DNA of 64,000 nucleotides, taken from Microbacteriaceae bacterium (GTDB lineage Bacteria; Actinomycetota; Actinomycetes; Actinomycetales; Microbacteriaceae). Both the position numbers and the translations under genes were made by a program. Positions 49,849-59,209 of the stretch are shown one piece after another; the stretch's first letter is position 1, and each line of letters starts with the position of its first letter. The stretch is taken from positions 62,001 to 126,000 of the forward strand of contig JAPSJW010000001.1 in the NCBI GenBank assembly GCA_031177985.1, read 5' to 3'. The notes beneath the pieces are model-generated. The model saw nothing but the letters and a program-made list of their open reading frames with translations, had not been told where the DNA came from and did no database searches.

Positions 49849-50925
49849 ATGTCGTCCCGTCCGCCCGAACCGCCTCCCTCGCCCTACGCGTCCCCGGGCC
49901 CCTTCGCGTCCCCAGGGCCGGGCGCTCCGGCGCCGCTGCCGCATCACCAGCCTCCGCTGCGACCCGATCCGTACGGCCCGTCGAACGCCCCGCCGCTCTA
50001 CGGGGGCGCGCCCGGGTTCCCGCCGCCCCAGGGATCCGGCACCGGAAAGGGCTCCAACGGGGTAGGCCTCGCCGCCCTTCTCGTCGGCATCGTCGCGCTG
50101 GTGCTCGCCTTCCTTCCCTTCGCGAGCTTCATCGCCTGGCTGCCCGCCCTGATCGCGGTGGGGCTCGGCATCACCGGCCTGGTGCTCAAGAACCGCAAGC
50201 GGGGTACGGCGCTCACGGGGCTCATCCTCGGCGGCCTCGCACTGATCGTGGCCATCGTCGTGAGTGTCATCGCCATCGTCACCGCCACCCAGGACGCGGC
50301 GGAGCAGTTCGACGAGTTCATCACCGACCCGCTTCCCGGAACGACGGACGACCCGTTCGCGCCCGACGAGCCGCTGTCCGTCGATGAGGCGTACGGCGAC
50401 TTCGAGCCGGTGGAGACGTCGGGAACCGGCAACGACGTCGTCGAGCTCCCAGCGGGCGCGCTCGGCGGCATCGTCACGGCGACGCACGACGGGGCTTCGC
50501 TCTTCTCCCTCGTAGTGCTCGACGCGAACGACCAGCCCACAGGCGATTTCCCGGCGACGAGGGTCGGCGCCTACGACGGCACGACCGCCTTCGGAGTGCT
50601 CGGGCTGCTCGAGGACCCGGCGAAGATCGAGATCACGGCAGACGGCGCCTGGACCCTGCAGATCGCGCCGATGTCCGAGGCGCAGCAGCTCACACTGCCG
50701 GCCGAAGGCAGCGGCGACGCTGTGTTCCTCTACGACGGGGAGGAGGCGTCGGCATCCGCGGTGCACGACGGGGGGTCGAGCTTCCTCGTCACCCAGTACG
50801 ACGGCAGCCTCGTTCCGAACTTCGCCGTGATCGGTGGCGGGTCCTACGACGGCGAGCTCCTCCTGAGAGCCGGCCCTTCCGTCGTGACGATCGTCGCCGA
50901 TGGCGAGTGGTCGATCAGCCCCTGA
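49849..50925 (+). CDS. Pro-rich DUF4190-like membrane protein with beta-rich outer domain
   Basis: 358 residues. A Pro/Ser/Gly-rich cytosolic leader (about 1-70) leads to two or three spans (GLAALLVGIVALVLAFLPFASFIAWLPALIAVGLGITGLVLKNRKRGTALTGLILGGLALIVAIVVSVIAIV, DUF4190-like). The remaining 200 residues are extracytoplasmic and beta-rich, with repeated GGS(Y/F)DG-type turns. No enzyme motif seen. CAGGAGAG precedes ATG 49849. It is divergent from vanH across 136 bases. Confidence 0.8.
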   Translation: MSSRPPEPPPSPYASPGPFASPGPGAPAPLPHHQPPLRPDPYGPSNAPPLYGGAPGFPPPQGSGTGKGSNGVGLAALLVGIVALVLAFLPFASFIAWLPALIAVGLGITGLVLKNRKRGTALTGLILGGLALIVAIVVSVIAIVTATQDAAEQFDEFITDPLPGTTDDPFAPDEPLSVDEAYGDFEPVETSGTGNDVVELPAGALGGIVTATHDGASLFSLVVLDANDQPTGDFPATRVGAYDGTTAFGVLGLLEDPAKIEITADGAWTLQIAPMSEAQQLTLPAEGSGDAVFLYDGEEASASAVHDGGSSFLVTQYDGSLVPNFAVIGGGSYDGELLLRAGPSVVTIVADGEWSISP

Positions 50926-50928
50926 CCG

Positions 50929-51480
50929 ATGTCCGAGATCGCCTGGCGTCGGGTCACAGCAGAGGACTTCCCGCTGCTGCAGCGGTGGCTCGCCGAGCCG
51001 CACGTGCATCGCTGGTGGCACCACGACTTCTCGGCGGAGGGTGTGGAGCGCGACTTCGGACCCACCGCGCGCGGCGAGGAGCCCGCCGAAGACCTGCTGA
51101 TCACGCTAGAGGGTGAGCCGGTGGGCCTGCTGCAGCGCTCGCGCATCGCCGACTACCCGGAGGACGCCGAGTCGTTCCGGCGCATCGTCGACGTGCCGCA
51201 CGGCGCCATGACCGTCGACTACTTCCTCGGCGACCTCACCCGCACCGGAGAGGGGCTCGGCACCGCCGTCATCCGCAGGCTCGTCGACGACATCTTCGCG
51301 ACCATGCCCGACGTGCCGGCGGTGATCGTCGCGGTCGTGGCCGGCAACACGGGTTCGTGGCGTGCGCTCGAGAAGGCCGGCTTCCGCAGAGTGGGCGAGG
51401 GCGACATACCCCCGGACAACCCGGTGGACCCGCCGCTGCACTACGTCTACCGGCGGAACCGGCCGAGCTCGACGGAATAG
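50929..51480 (+). CDS. AAC(6')/IucB-type GNAT acetyltransferase
   Basis: 183 residues: IAWRRVTAEDFPLLQRWLAEPHVHRWWHHDF, DYFLGDLTRTGEGLGTAVIRRLVDDIF and VAVVAGNTGSWRALEKAGFRRVGEGDI. The layout is that of aminoglycoside 6'-N-acetyltransferases and siderophore acyltransferases; aminoglycoside resistance is possible but not shown by sequence alone. Starts three bases after the upstream gene. Confidence 0.82.
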   Translation: MSEIAWRRVTAEDFPLLQRWLAEPHVHRWWHHDFSAEGVERDFGPTARGEEPAEDLLITLEGEPVGLLQRSRIADYPEDAESFRRIVDVPHGAMTVDYFLGDLTRTGEGLGTAVIRRLVDDIFATMPDVPAVIVAVVAGNTGSWRALEKAGFRRVGEGDIPPDNPVDPPLHYVYRRNRPSSTE

Positions 51481-51509
51481 CCGCCCGGCCGAAAGTGGTT
51501 GATACGTCT

Positions 51510-52373
51510 ATGACCGACCGACTCGCCGCCGACACCGCCATGGGCGCAGTGACCTTGCGCGTCGCGGACGTCGACGCCATGCGCGACTACTACCGCGACG
51601 CGGTGCTGCTCGACGTGCTGGCCGAGCGCGCGGGCGAGGTCGCGCTCGGCCGCGGCGCCACGCCGGTGGTGATCCTGCAGCACGCCCCCGAGCTTCGGCA
51701 CGCGAGCCCCCGCGATGCCGGGCTCTTCCACACGGCGATCCTGTTCGAGACCCGGGAAGCGCTGGCCGCAGCCGTCTACTCGGTGGCGCGACGGCATCCG
51801 CACTCGTTCACGGGCAGCAGCGACCACCTCGTGAGCAACGCCTTCTACTTCACCGACCCCGAGGGCAACGGGGTCGAACTCTACTGGGACCGCGACCGCA
51901 CCGAGTGGAGCTGGGCGCACGGGCGCATCGAGATGGGCACGCTCTTCCTCGACCCGAACCGGTTCCTGCAGGAGCACCTGACCGGAAAGGCGATGGCCGA
52001 GCCGCGGATCGGCGGCGCCTCCGTCGGCCACGTGCACCTGCAGGTGGGCAACGTGGAGTCGGCGCGCGAGTTCTACGTGAACCGCCTCGGCTTTGACACC
52101 ACGGCCGAGCTCGCGGGCTCCGCGCTGTTCGTGAGCGCGGGCGGCTACCACCACCACATGGCCATGAACACCTGGAACAGCAGTGGCGCGGGGCGTCGCG
52201 CGCCCGCACTGGGCCTCGGTCGAGTCGAGATCGAGGTGCCCACCGCCGATGACGTCGGAGCGCTGACCGAGCGGATGCGCCACTTCGGCATCGAAGCCCG
52301 CGACGACGGGCGCACGGTGCGATTCGACGACCCGTGGGCCAACGAGATCGCGGTCACGACGACCTCTGACTGA
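51510..52373 (+). CDS. VOC-family protein (extradiol dioxygenase-like, two modules)
   Basis: 287 residues with two vicinal-oxygen-chelate modules: residues about 10-125 (MGAVTLRVADVDAMRDYYRDAV, DHLVSNAFYFTDPEGNGVELYWDR) and 165-285 (VGHVHLQVGNVESAREFYVNRLGFDT, YHHHMAMNTWNSSGAGRRA). Resembles CatE/YfiE-like catechol 2,3-dioxygenases. The metal ligands His and Glu are present in the second module. Start ATG 51510. Confidence 0.88.
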   Translation: MTDRLAADTAMGAVTLRVADVDAMRDYYRDAVLLDVLAERAGEVALGRGATPVVILQHAPELRHASPRDAGLFHTAILFETREALAAAVYSVARRHPHSFTGSSDHLVSNAFYFTDPEGNGVELYWDRDRTEWSWAHGRIEMGTLFLDPNRFLQEHLTGKAMAEPRIGGASVGHVHLQVGNVESAREFYVNRLGFDTTAELAGSALFVSAGGYHHHMAMNTWNSSGAGRRAPALGLGRVEIEVPTADDVGALTERMRHFGIEARDDGRTVRFDDPWANEIAVTTTSD

Positions 52374-52415
52374 ATTCCTCTCGCGGATGTCGGAGGCGAT
52401 GTCTACGCTGTCCAC

Positions 52416-53753
52416 ATGACTGACGTCATCGACTCCCCCTCCACACCCTCCCTCTCCGATCTCGACTCCTCGCTCGCCGGTTCCGCGAGCGCTCCCACCC
52501 CCGACGAGGCCGCCGCCGCCTATCCGATGATGGGTACGCCGGCCGTGCTCGTGCGCCCCTCATCCGCCGACGATGTCGCCGCGGCAGTGCGGTACGCGAA
52601 CGCCGGCTCCCTGCCCATCGCCGTGCGCAGCGGCGGGCACGGCCACTCCTCCTACGGTCTCTACGACGATGCGCTGGTGCTCGATCTCGCCGACCTGAAC
52701 CGCATCACCGTCGAAGGCGACCTCGTGCGTATCGGCGGCGGTGCCACCTGGGGGGCTGTGGCCCAGGCGCTGAAGCCGCACGGCCTGGCCCTGACCTCGG
52801 GCGACACGGTCTCGGTCGGCGTCGGCGGCCTCACCCTCGGCGGCGGCATCGGCTGGATGGTGCGCGGTCATGGCCTCGCGATCGACAACCTCGTCGAGGC
52901 CACCGTCGTCACCGGCGACGGGCGCGTCGTCCGCGCGGCCGACGACGAGAACCCTGAACTGCTCTGGGCGCTCAAGGGCGGCGGCGGCAACTTCGGCGTC
53001 GTGACCGAGTTCGCCTTCCGCGCTCTCCCGCTCGACGGCGTCGTCGCCGGCACCATCGTGTTCGACGGTTCCGACCTGCGCGGAGTGCTGCGCGGCTGGC
53101 GCGACGTCATGCGCACCGCACCCGAGGAGCTCAACGGCACGTTCATCGCCTTCCCCTCGTTCGGTGACCAGCCGCCCTCCTTCACCCTGCTCACCGGCTA
53201 CATGGGCTCCGACGAGGAGGCCGCTCGCGCCGCGCTGGCTCCGCTGCTGGACCTGCCCGGCGTCGTGTCGAGCGACCTCGAGCCGAAGGCGTACGCCGAC
53301 GTGCTCGACGACCCGCACCCGCCGGAGGCGCCCGTGCGGCCCGTCGGGCACAACGCGTTCATCGCCGACCTCTCCGACGACGCGATCGACGGCCTCGCTC
53401 GCGCCTACGAGTCCGTCGGCGGCATGCTGATGCTCCGCTGGCTCTCGGGAGCGTTCAACCGGGTTCCGGCCGACGCGACCGCGTTCGCCCACCGCGACGC
53501 CGAGGTGTTCCTCGTGTTCTTCGCCTTCGTGCCGCTCGACGCGGACGAGGCCGCGGTGCAGGTCGTCCACGACGCGTGGCGCACCCTCGACCGGCACGTG
53601 CACGGCACCTACGGCAACTTCGTGAACGAGCCCGACGACGTGACGACCACGCTCATGTACCCCGAGAGCACGCTCGCGCGTCTGCGACAGGTGAAGCGGG
53701 AGTGGGATCCGCAGAACGTGTTCCGGCGCAACCACAACGTCGCGCCGGTGTAG
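52416..53753 (+). CDS. FAD-linked BBE-type oxidoreductase
   Basis: 445 residues, berberine-bridge-enzyme family: FAD_binding_4 (VRPSSADDVAAAVRYANAG, IAVRSGGHGHSSYG with the His that anchors flavin, GGLTLGGGIGWMVRGHGLAIDNL) and C-terminal BBE motif (YPESTLARLRQVKREWDPQNVFRRNHNVAP). The second covalent-link Cys is not evident, suggesting mono-covalent FAD. TACGCT (52404-52409) ends six bases before the ATG (leaderless). Substrate unknown. Confidence 0.9.
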   Translation: MTDVIDSPSTPSLSDLDSSLAGSASAPTPDEAAAAYPMMGTPAVLVRPSSADDVAAAVRYANAGSLPIAVRSGGHGHSSYGLYDDALVLDLADLNRITVEGDLVRIGGGATWGAVAQALKPHGLALTSGDTVSVGVGGLTLGGGIGWMVRGHGLAIDNLVEATVVTGDGRVVRAADDENPELLWALKGGGGNFGVVTEFAFRALPLDGVVAGTIVFDGSDLRGVLRGWRDVMRTAPEELNGTFIAFPSFGDQPPSFTLLTGYMGSDEEAARAALAPLLDLPGVVSSDLEPKAYADVLDDPHPPEAPVRPVGHNAFIADLSDDAIDGLARAYESVGGMLMLRWLSGAFNRVPADATAFAHRDAEVFLVFFAFVPLDADEAAVQVVHDAWRTLDRHVHGTYGNFVNEPDDVTTTLMYPESTLARLRQVKREWDPQNVFRRNHNVAPV

Positions 53754-53756
53754 AGG

Positions 53757-54287
53757 TCAGCCCCTCGCGTCCTGCTTCATCGGCGGGCACTCCCCGCCGG
53801 GTTCCGTGAGCAGCTCGTAGTGCCACATCTCGTTCGCGTAAACCTGGCAGAGGCCGAACTCGGTGCTGTGGATGTTCATCCAGCTGTAGCCGTCCGTCGG
53901 ACCGATGTCGACCGCGTCGCCCGTGACGTGGCGCGAGTTCTCGGGAGTCGCGACCAGGGTGCGGGCGTGGTCCTCGTCGCGGTAGAGCCGGATGGCGTCG
54001 TCGAGCAGCTTCTGCTGCAGCCGCTCGCTGCGCCAGCCCGAGGTGAGCCAGAAGTCCACCCCCTCGGCCGTCGCCGCCTCCTCCGCCGCCCGCACCGCCT
54101 CGAGCAGAGCTGGGTCGAGGCCGGTGACGGCCGGCACGTCGGAGTAGAGGTCGATCGGCTCGTCGTCGTGGAAGCCGTCGGCGACCCCGATCGGCTCCGT
54201 TCCCGCGCTCGCCGACACCGCCGCGCATCCGGTGGCCGTGACCAGGAGGATCAGGGTGAGAGCGAGGGCGCGCGTGGGAGATCTCAT
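53757..54287 (-). CDS. VanY/DacY-like M15 D-Ala-D-Ala carboxypeptidase lipoprotein
   Basis: 176 residues with a lipoprotein signal (lipobox ATGC, Cys about residue 21) and the M15 peptidase signature SRHVTGDAVDIG (zinc His and Asp) plus EMWHYE (catalytic Glu and zinc His). WLTSGWRSERLQQKLL is the conserved Arg region. It would trim D-Ala from pentapeptide outside the membrane. It lies about 4 kb from vanHAX, so a supporting resistance role is possible. It converges on the BBE gene with three bases between stops. Confidence 0.9.
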   Translation of the reverse strand: MRSPTRALALTLILLVTATGCAAVSASAGTEPIGVADGFHDDEPIDLYSDVPAVTGLDPALLEAVRAAEEAATAEGVDFWLTSGWRSERLQQKLLDDAIRLYRDEDHARTLVATPENSRHVTGDAVDIGPTDGYSWMNIHSTEFGLCQVYANEMWHYELLTEPGGECPPMKQDARG

Positions 54288-54351
54288 GATGCGACCTCAC
54301 CAGGGCGCATGTTGCGTGAACGTATGCGCGGCGTCCGCTACCCTCGGCGAC

Positions 54352-55092
54352 GTGATCGACGCCGCTCTCGTCCGCACCGCTCACGGCGACGCCTGGCAGC
54401 AGCACGGCCTGCTGCGCACGGATGCGGGAGGTGCGGTCGGCGAGGCGACCGGGCTGCGCATGATGGCCAGCGGCCTGCCGCATCCGCAGTGGAACAACGC
54501 CGATGTGCACGATCCGGACCGGGCCGACATCGCCGCGCTCGACGCCTGGTACGCCGAGCGCGCGGTGCCGTGGGGGATGCGGGTTCCGGCCGGAGCCGCC
54601 TGGAACCACGGACGGCTCCTGTTCCGCAAGCGGCTCATGGTGCTCGAGCCCGACACCTTCCGTTCCGCTCCCGGGTCGCTCACGATCGAGGCGGTCACCG
54701 TCGACCGGCTCGACGAGGTCGTGACCATCGACGCACTGGCGTTCGAGGGTGACCCCACTCCCGAATGGATGGCGCCGCTGCTGCACTCCGAGCAGGTGAC
54801 CGTCGCGGTCGTGCATCTCGCCGACGAGCCGGTCGCCACCGGGTACCTGCTCCGCTCGGACGGCTGGGCCGGACACACAGCCCTGCTCGCCGGCATCGCG
54901 GTGCTGCCCTCGGCCCGGCGTCGAGGCATCGGCGGGCAGCTGTCGTCGTGGCTCGTCGCCCGCGCCTTCGATGCCGGGGCGAGGTTCGTGCACCTCAACC
55001 CCGACACCGACGAGGCGGCCCGCCTCTACGGGCGGCTGGGCTTCGTCGAGGTCGACGGATTCGACGTCTACCTCGCGCCCGGAGTGGACTGA
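54352..55092 (+). CDS. GNAT acetyltransferase with N-terminal extension
   Basis: 246 residues: a family-specific N-terminal half (about 1-110, WNNADVHDPDRADIAALDAWYAERAVPWGMRVPAG) and a C-terminal GNAT domain (TALLAGIAVLPSARRRGIGGQLSSWLVARAFDAGARFVHLNPDTDEAARLYGRLGFVEVDGFDVYLAPG). GTG 54352 was chosen because TACCCT (54339-54344) ends seven bases upstream, a leaderless start. Acceptor unknown. Confidence 0.85.
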   Translation: MIDAALVRTAHGDAWQQHGLLRTDAGGAVGEATGLRMMASGLPHPQWNNADVHDPDRADIAALDAWYAERAVPWGMRVPAGAAWNHGRLLFRKRLMVLEPDTFRSAPGSLTIEAVTVDRLDEVVTIDALAFEGDPTPEWMAPLLHSEQVTVAVVHLADEPVATGYLLRSDGWAGHTALLAGIAVLPSARRRGIGGQLSSWLVARAFDAGARFVHLNPDTDEAARLYGRLGFVEVDGFDVYLAPGVD

Positions 55093-55101
55093 GCGGGGCG
55101 C

Positions 55102-55836
55102 TCAGGCCGCCGGCACCGCATCCGCAGCCCGCTGCCGCTCGGTGATGCGGCTGCGCCCGACGGCGAGCCACACCCCGGCCATGGCGAGCCAGAGGCCGGA
55201 GGCCGGTCCGGCGAGCCCGGGGACGCCCATGAGCACATAGCCGGCCACGACGAGCAGCACGTAGAGCCCGCTGAAGGTGCCGAGGATCCGCGAGACGAGC
55301 CGCTCCCGCCAGGCGAGCCAGGCGAGCGCGCCGGCGCCGACGAGCACCCCGAGCCACGGGATGTACGGCCCGAAGTCGGTGAGCATGTAGTAGACGAAGA
55401 GGCCTTCGTCGGCGAACATCCCGGTCTCCGGACCCTCGTAGCCGTAGTTCGCGAGGGCCCCCTTCCAGCCGTAGCCGAGTGCGAGGCCGGCGGCGGTGAT
55501 GGTCGCTCCGCCGCTCACGACGCGCGCGGCGATCGAGTCGGGGAACCGGTGCTCCACCCGGGCGCGCCACGCGGCGGCGAAGACGAGCAGCGACGCGACC
55601 GCCGCGAACCCGACCAGGAAGCCGAGGTAGTTCGACATCCGGTCGAGCTCGTCCATGACGGCGGGGGTGACGAGGAACTGCTCGCCGCGGTCGGCCGCTG
55701 CGAGCTCGCTGTGCGGTCGGGTGTCGAGAAGCACGGTCGCGGTGAAGCCGAGGAGTCCGGCGGCCACCGCCCACAGCGGCCAGCCGCGGTCGCGGCCCGG
55801 CTTCGGAGTCGTGACGGGAGTGAACAGGTCGGTCAT
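55102..55836 (-). CDS. Six- or seven-span membrane protein of unknown function
   Basis: 244 residues, hydrophobic segments alternating with short loops; no motif beyond GYGWKGALANYGYEGPETGMFADEGLF and YMLTDFGPYIPWLG. AAGGGAACC precedes ATG 55836. Converges on the acetyltransferase with a 9-base gap and is divergent from the SGNH hydrolase. Confidence 0.75.
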   Translation of the reverse strand: MTDLFTPVTTPKPGRDRGWPLWAVAAGLLGFTATVLLDTRPHSELAAADRGEQFLVTPAVMDELDRMSNYLGFLVGFAAVASLLVFAAAWRARVEHRFPDSIAARVVSGGATITAAGLALGYGWKGALANYGYEGPETGMFADEGLFVYYMLTDFGPYIPWLGVLVGAGALAWLAWRERLVSRILGTFSGLYVLLVVAGYVLMGVPGLAGPASGLWLAMAGVWLAVGRSRITERQRAADAVPAA

Positions 55837-55970
55837 GAGTGGTTCCCTTCGATAGGCGGATGGTCATGCCGTATCCGACCTTCGGCGGGGACCCGTCCCG
55901 AGCCCCAGGGTCGCGGGTCCCGCTGCCGCCGCCCGTTCATCCTGCGGAAGCGGCGCCTATCATCGACGTC

Positions 55971-56702
55971 GTGATCGCACCGCAGCGCGCCAGCCGCCTC
56001 ATCGCCCTGGCCCTCGCGCCCGTGCTGGTCGTGCAGGGCATGCGCCTGCGCAGAGTGATCCCGCGGCTGCCGGATGCGGCGTCCCCCTGGGAGGGCACGG
56101 TCGCGGGTCCGGACCCGATCCGCCTTCTCGTGCTCGGCGACTCGACCGCCGCCGGGGTCGGCGCGCCGACCCAGGACGAGGCGCTGCCGGGCAACCTCGC
56201 GCGAGCGCTCGCCGAGGCGACGGACCGCGGAGCGTACTGGCGGGCCATCGGGGAGAACGGCGCGACCGCGCGCGACCTGCGCGAGCGCTACCTCGACGAC
56301 GCCCTGCGCGACAGCTACGACGTCGTGTTCCTCAGCATCGGCGCGAACGACGCCGTCAGGGTGCGGTCGCGCGAGGCGTTCCGCCGCGACCTGCGGGTGC
56401 TGCTGCGCCGCCTGCGGTCGGCGAGTCCGCGCGCGGCGATCCTCGTCTCGAATCTGCCCGCGTTCTACCGGTTCACCTCGCTGCCCGAGCCGCTGCGATC
56501 GGTGCTCTACCTGCACTCGCAGAGTCTCGAGACGGCCGCGCGCCAGGTGGTGCGCCTCGAGCCCGGGGTGGAGATGTCGCCAGCCCCGCCGCCGTACAAC
56601 GAGGGCTTCTTCGCGACGGATGCGTTCCACCCGAGCCCGCAGGGCTATCGCGACTGGGTTCGCTTTGCGCTCGACGAGTCCGACCTGCTGAAGGTCTCGT
56701 GA
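55971..56702 (+). CDS. SGNH/GDSL hydrolase with membrane anchor
   Basis: 243 residues. A hydrophobic N-terminal segment ([18 protein letters not shown]) suggests a signal anchor. Catalytic blocks: Ser in [10 protein letters not shown], Gly region [11 protein letters not shown], Asn in SIGANDAVR and DAFHPS with Asp-His. GTG 55971 is chosen because TATCAT (55958-55963) ends seven bases upstream; the longer reading starts in a Pro-rich stretch without a Shine-Dalgarno. Esterase or deacetylase of envelope polymers is likely. Confidence 0.87.
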   Translation: MIAPQRASRLIALALAPVLVVQGMRLRRVIPRLPDAASPWEGTVAGPDPIRLLVLGDSTAAGVGAPTQDEALPGNLARALAEATDRGAYWRAIGENGATARDLRERYLDDALRDSYDVVFLSIGANDAVRVRSREAFRRDLRVLLRRLRSASPRAAILVSNLPAFYRFTSLPEPLRSVLYLHSQSLETAARQVVRLEPGVEMSPAPPPYNEGFFATDAFHPSPQGYRDWVRFALDESDLLKVS

Positions 56703-57313
56703 GGCTGGAGTCGCTCGACGTCGTCGTCGACCTCGTCGCCGCACTGCCGGGCCGCCCCCTCATCGGCATCACGGGTTCACCCGGTGCGGGCAAGTCGACG
56801 ATCGCCGCCGCCCTCCTCGAGCGCTTCGGCACGGATGCGGCGCTGCTGCCGATGGACGGCTACCACCTGCCCCAGGCGGAGCTGCGCCGCCTCGGGCGTC
56901 GGGACCGGATGGGGGCGCCCGACACCTTCGACGTCGACGCGTTCGTCCAGGCGCTCGCGGCCGTCCGGCGCGGCGGCGACGTGCTGGCGCGCGGTTTCGA
57001 CCGCACGATCGAGGAGCCGGTGGACGATGCCGTCGCCGTTCCCGCGAGCGCCCGCGTCGTGATCGTCGAGGGCAACTACCTGCTGCTGGCCACCGGCGGA
57101 TGGGAGCGGGTTGCGCCGCTGCTCGACGCGACCTTCTTCGTCGAGGTGCCGCGCGACCTCCGTCTCTCCCGCCTCGTGGCCCGCCACGAACGGTTCGGCA
57201 AGAGCTCCGACGACGCTCTCGCCTGGTCGCTCGGCCCGGACGAGGCGAACGCCGTGCTCATCGAGGCGACCGCGGCATCCGCCGACCATGTGATCGCGCT
57301 CGACGCTCGGTAG
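56699..57313 (+). CDS. P-loop nucleoside/nucleotide kinase-like protein
   Basis: 204 residues. Walker A GSPGAGKS (about 26-33), [14 protein letters not shown] (substrate lid as in uridine/pantothenate kinases), [12 protein letters not shown] and [11 protein letters not shown] (Walker B). Resembles YggC/FrcK-type kinases of sugar or nucleoside substrates. GTG 56699 overlaps the hydrolase stop. The purS gene follows 42 bases later. Confidence 0.87.
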   Translation: MRLESLDVVVDLVAALPGRPLIGITGSPGAGKSTIAAALLERFGTDAALLPMDGYHLPQAELRRLGRRDRMGAPDTFDVDAFVQALAAVRRGGDVLARGFDRTIEEPVDDAVAVPASARVVIVEGNYLLLATGGWERVAPLLDATFFVEVPRDLRLSRLVARHERFGKSSDDALAWSLGPDEANAVLIEATAASADHVIALDAR

Positions 57314-57355
57314 ACTGGGGGCCGATCCCCGCCCGCGAACCGCTGGAGTCCATCC

Positions 57356-57634
57356 GTGCCCATCATCGTCGTCGAGGTCATGCCGAAGGCAGAGCTGCTC
57401 GACCCCCAGGGCAAGGCCGTCGCCGGCGCCCTCGCCCGACTCGGCAAGTCGCAGTACTCCGGTGTGCGGGTCGGCAAGCGCTTCGAGCTGACTGTCGACG
57501 GTCCCGTCGACGAGACCGTGCTCGCCGAGGTGCGCGGCATCGCCGAGGACCTGCTCGCCAACACCGTGATCGAGGACGTCGTCAGCGTGCACGCCCTCGA
57601 GACGGAGACCGTGGTGGCGGGAGAGACCCACTGA
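57356..57634 (+). CDS. purS: FGAM synthase subunit PurS
   Basis: 92 residues, the small structural subunit that couples PurQ and Pur[42 protein letters not shown]. Promoter -10 TAGACT (57310-57315) gives a leader of about 35 bases. Its stop overlaps the purQ start (TGATG). Confidence 0.96.
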   Translation: MPIIVVEVMPKAELLDPQGKAVAGALARLGKSQYSGVRVGKRFELTVDGPVDETVLAEVRGIAEDLLANTVIEDVVSVHALETETVVAGETH

Positions 57635-58332
57635 TGCGGATCGGCGTCGTCACCTTCCCCGGCTCGCTCGACGACCGCGACGCCCAGCGCGCCGTGCGCA
57701 TCGCGGGCGCCGAGCCGGTGGCGCTCTGGCACGCGGATCACGACCTGCAGGGCGTCGACGCGATCGTGCTGCCAGGCGGCTTCAGCTACGGCGACTACCT
57801 GCGGGCCGGCGCCATCGCGGCCCGCTCGCCGATCATGAACGAGGTCGTCGACGCCGCGAACAAGGGCCTGCCGGTGCTCGGCATCTGCAACGGCTTCCAG
57901 ATCCTCGTCGAGGCGCACCTGCTGCCCGGCGGACTCGTGCGCAACGACCACGGCGACTTCATCTGCCGCGACCAGTACCTCAAGGTCGAGAACACCGACA
58001 CCGTCTGGACCAACGGCTTCTCCGAGGGCCAGGAGATCGTCATCCCGCTGAAGAACGGCGAGGGCGGCTACATCGCCGACGACGAGACGGTCGACCGCCT
58101 CGAGGGCGAGGGCCGGGTCGTGTTCCGGTACTCGGGCGTCAACCCCAACGGGTCGGTGCGCGACATCGCGGGCATCGCGAACGAGCGCGGCAACGTCGTG
58201 GGCCTCATGCCGCACCCCGAGCACGCGGTCGAGCCCGGCTTCGGTCCCGATATGACGGATGCGATGCGCAGCGGCACCGACGGCCTCACCTTCTTCACGT
58301 CGGCGGTGCGGGCGCTCGCCGTCTCGGCGTGA
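57634..58332 (+). CDS. purQ: FGAM synthase glutaminase subunit PurQ
   Basis: 232 residues, class I glutamine amidotransferase: [33 protein letters not shown], nucleophile Cys in GICNGFQIL, and MPHPEHAVE for the His-Glu pair. Supplies ammonia to PurL. Overlaps purS and is followed by an overlapping DUF3817 gene (GTGA), so purL, 3.7 kb on, is not in the same message. Confidence 0.97.
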   Translation: MRIGVVTFPGSLDDRDAQRAVRIAGAEPVALWHADHDLQGVDAIVLPGGFSYGDYLRAGAIAARSPIMNEVVDAANKGLPVLGICNGFQILVEAHLLPGGLVRNDHGDFICRDQYLKVENTDTVWTNGFSEGQEIVIPLKNGEGGYIADDETVDRLEGEGRVVFRYSGVNPNGSVRDIAGIANERGNVVGLMPHPEHAVEPGFGPDMTDAMRSGTDGLTFFTSAVRALAVSA

Positions 58333-58790
58333 CGTTCCCTCCCCGTCGCGTCTACCGCGTCCTCGCGATCGCGGAGGCGGTGACCTGGACGCTGCTCCTC
58401 GCCGGGATGCTGCTGAAGTACGTCGTGCGGGTCGGGGACTGGCCGGTGTCCATCGCGGGCCCCATCCACGGCTTCGTGTTCCTCGCCTACGCGGCGATGG
58501 CGCTTCTCGTCGCGATCAACCAGCGCTGGGCACTCGGCGTCGGCGGGCTGGCGGTGGCGAGCGCCGTCGTGCCGTACGCGACCATCCCGGTGCACGCCTG
58601 GCTCGCCCGGAGCGGGCGGCTCGACGGGGGATGGCGCGTCGACGCCACCGACGACCCGCGCGACCGCAACCCTGTCGACCGGCTCGTGCGGGTGCTGCTG
58701 CGGCGTCCGCTGCTTCTCGTCGCCCTGCTGGCGGCCGCCGTGGCCGCCCTGTTCGTCGTGCTGCTGATCGTCGGGCCGCCCGGCCGCTGA
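58329..58790 (+). CDS. DUF3817 membrane protein
   Basis: 153 residues, four spans: [59 protein letters not shown] and [18 protein letters not shown], the DUF3817 pattern. Function unknown. GTG overlaps purQ stop. Its TGA abuts the TCA of the convergent gene, giving the palindrome TGATCA. Confidence 0.9.
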   Translation: MTFPPRRVYRVLAIAEAVTWTLLLAGMLLKYVVRVGDWPVSIAGPIHGFVFLAYAAMALLVAINQRWALGVGGLAVASAVVPYATIPVHAWLARSGRLDGGWRVDATDDPRDRNPVDRLVRVLLRRPLLLVALLAAAVAALFVVLLIVGPPGR

Positions 58791-59180
58791 TCAGCTCAGC
58801 GCGACCACGAGGGTCCCGACGAACATGACCGTCGTCACGGGCATCCAGATCGCCCGCTCGATGCGGCTGCGGGTGATCGTGTTGAGCACGACCCCGACCG
58901 CGAGATAGGCCACGGCGACCCAGACGACGACGGGCACGGCGGGATCGGGCACCGGGGTCCACACCTCGACTCCCGCTCGCCGCAGGATCGTGAGAGCGAT
59001 GAGCGGCCACACGAGCGCCGCGACGGCGCTCGACACCCGCAGCGCCGGGCGGATGCGGGGCGGCTGGCCGCCATAGGATGCTCGCCCCCACGGTGCGCCG
59101 GCGGCGAGGCCGAGTTGGAAGATCACGAGGCCTGCCGAGAGTGCGGCGACGACCCAGGCGGAGAGAACGGCGAAGTGCAT
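58791..59180 (-). CDS. Four-span 129-residue membrane protein, divergent from PadR
   Basis: MHFAVLSAWVVAALSAGLVIFQLGLAAG and three further spans; no family recognised. Its ATG lies four bases from the PadR palindrome at 59185-59201, and TAGATA ends six bases before it on the minus strand. It is therefore the probable target of the divergent PadR regulator. Confidence 0.78.
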   Translation of the reverse strand: MHFAVLSAWVVAALSAGLVIFQLGLAAGAPWGRASYGGQPPRIRPALRVSSAVAALVWPLIALTILRRAGVEVWTPVPDPAVPVVVWVAVAYLAVGVVLNTITRSRIERAIWMPVTTVMFVGTLVVALS

Positions 59181-59184
59181 GGGT

Positions 59185-59203
59185 TATATCTAGCAGATAT
59201 ACT
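59185..59203. promoter_or_regulatory. PadR operator overlapping divergent promoters
   Basis: TATATCT-AGC-AGATATA (59185-59201) is a perfect 7-3-7 palindrome. It covers the PadR gene's -10 (TATACT, 59198-59203) and the -10 of the divergent membrane protein gene, so one bound dimer would shut off both. Confidence 0.8.
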
Positions 59204-59209
59204 GGACGC

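Noticed and set aside
45223-54287. Horizontally acquired resistance island
   Set aside because: No integrase, transposase, repeats, tRNA edge or visible change in base composition around the van genes or the AAC(6')-like gene.
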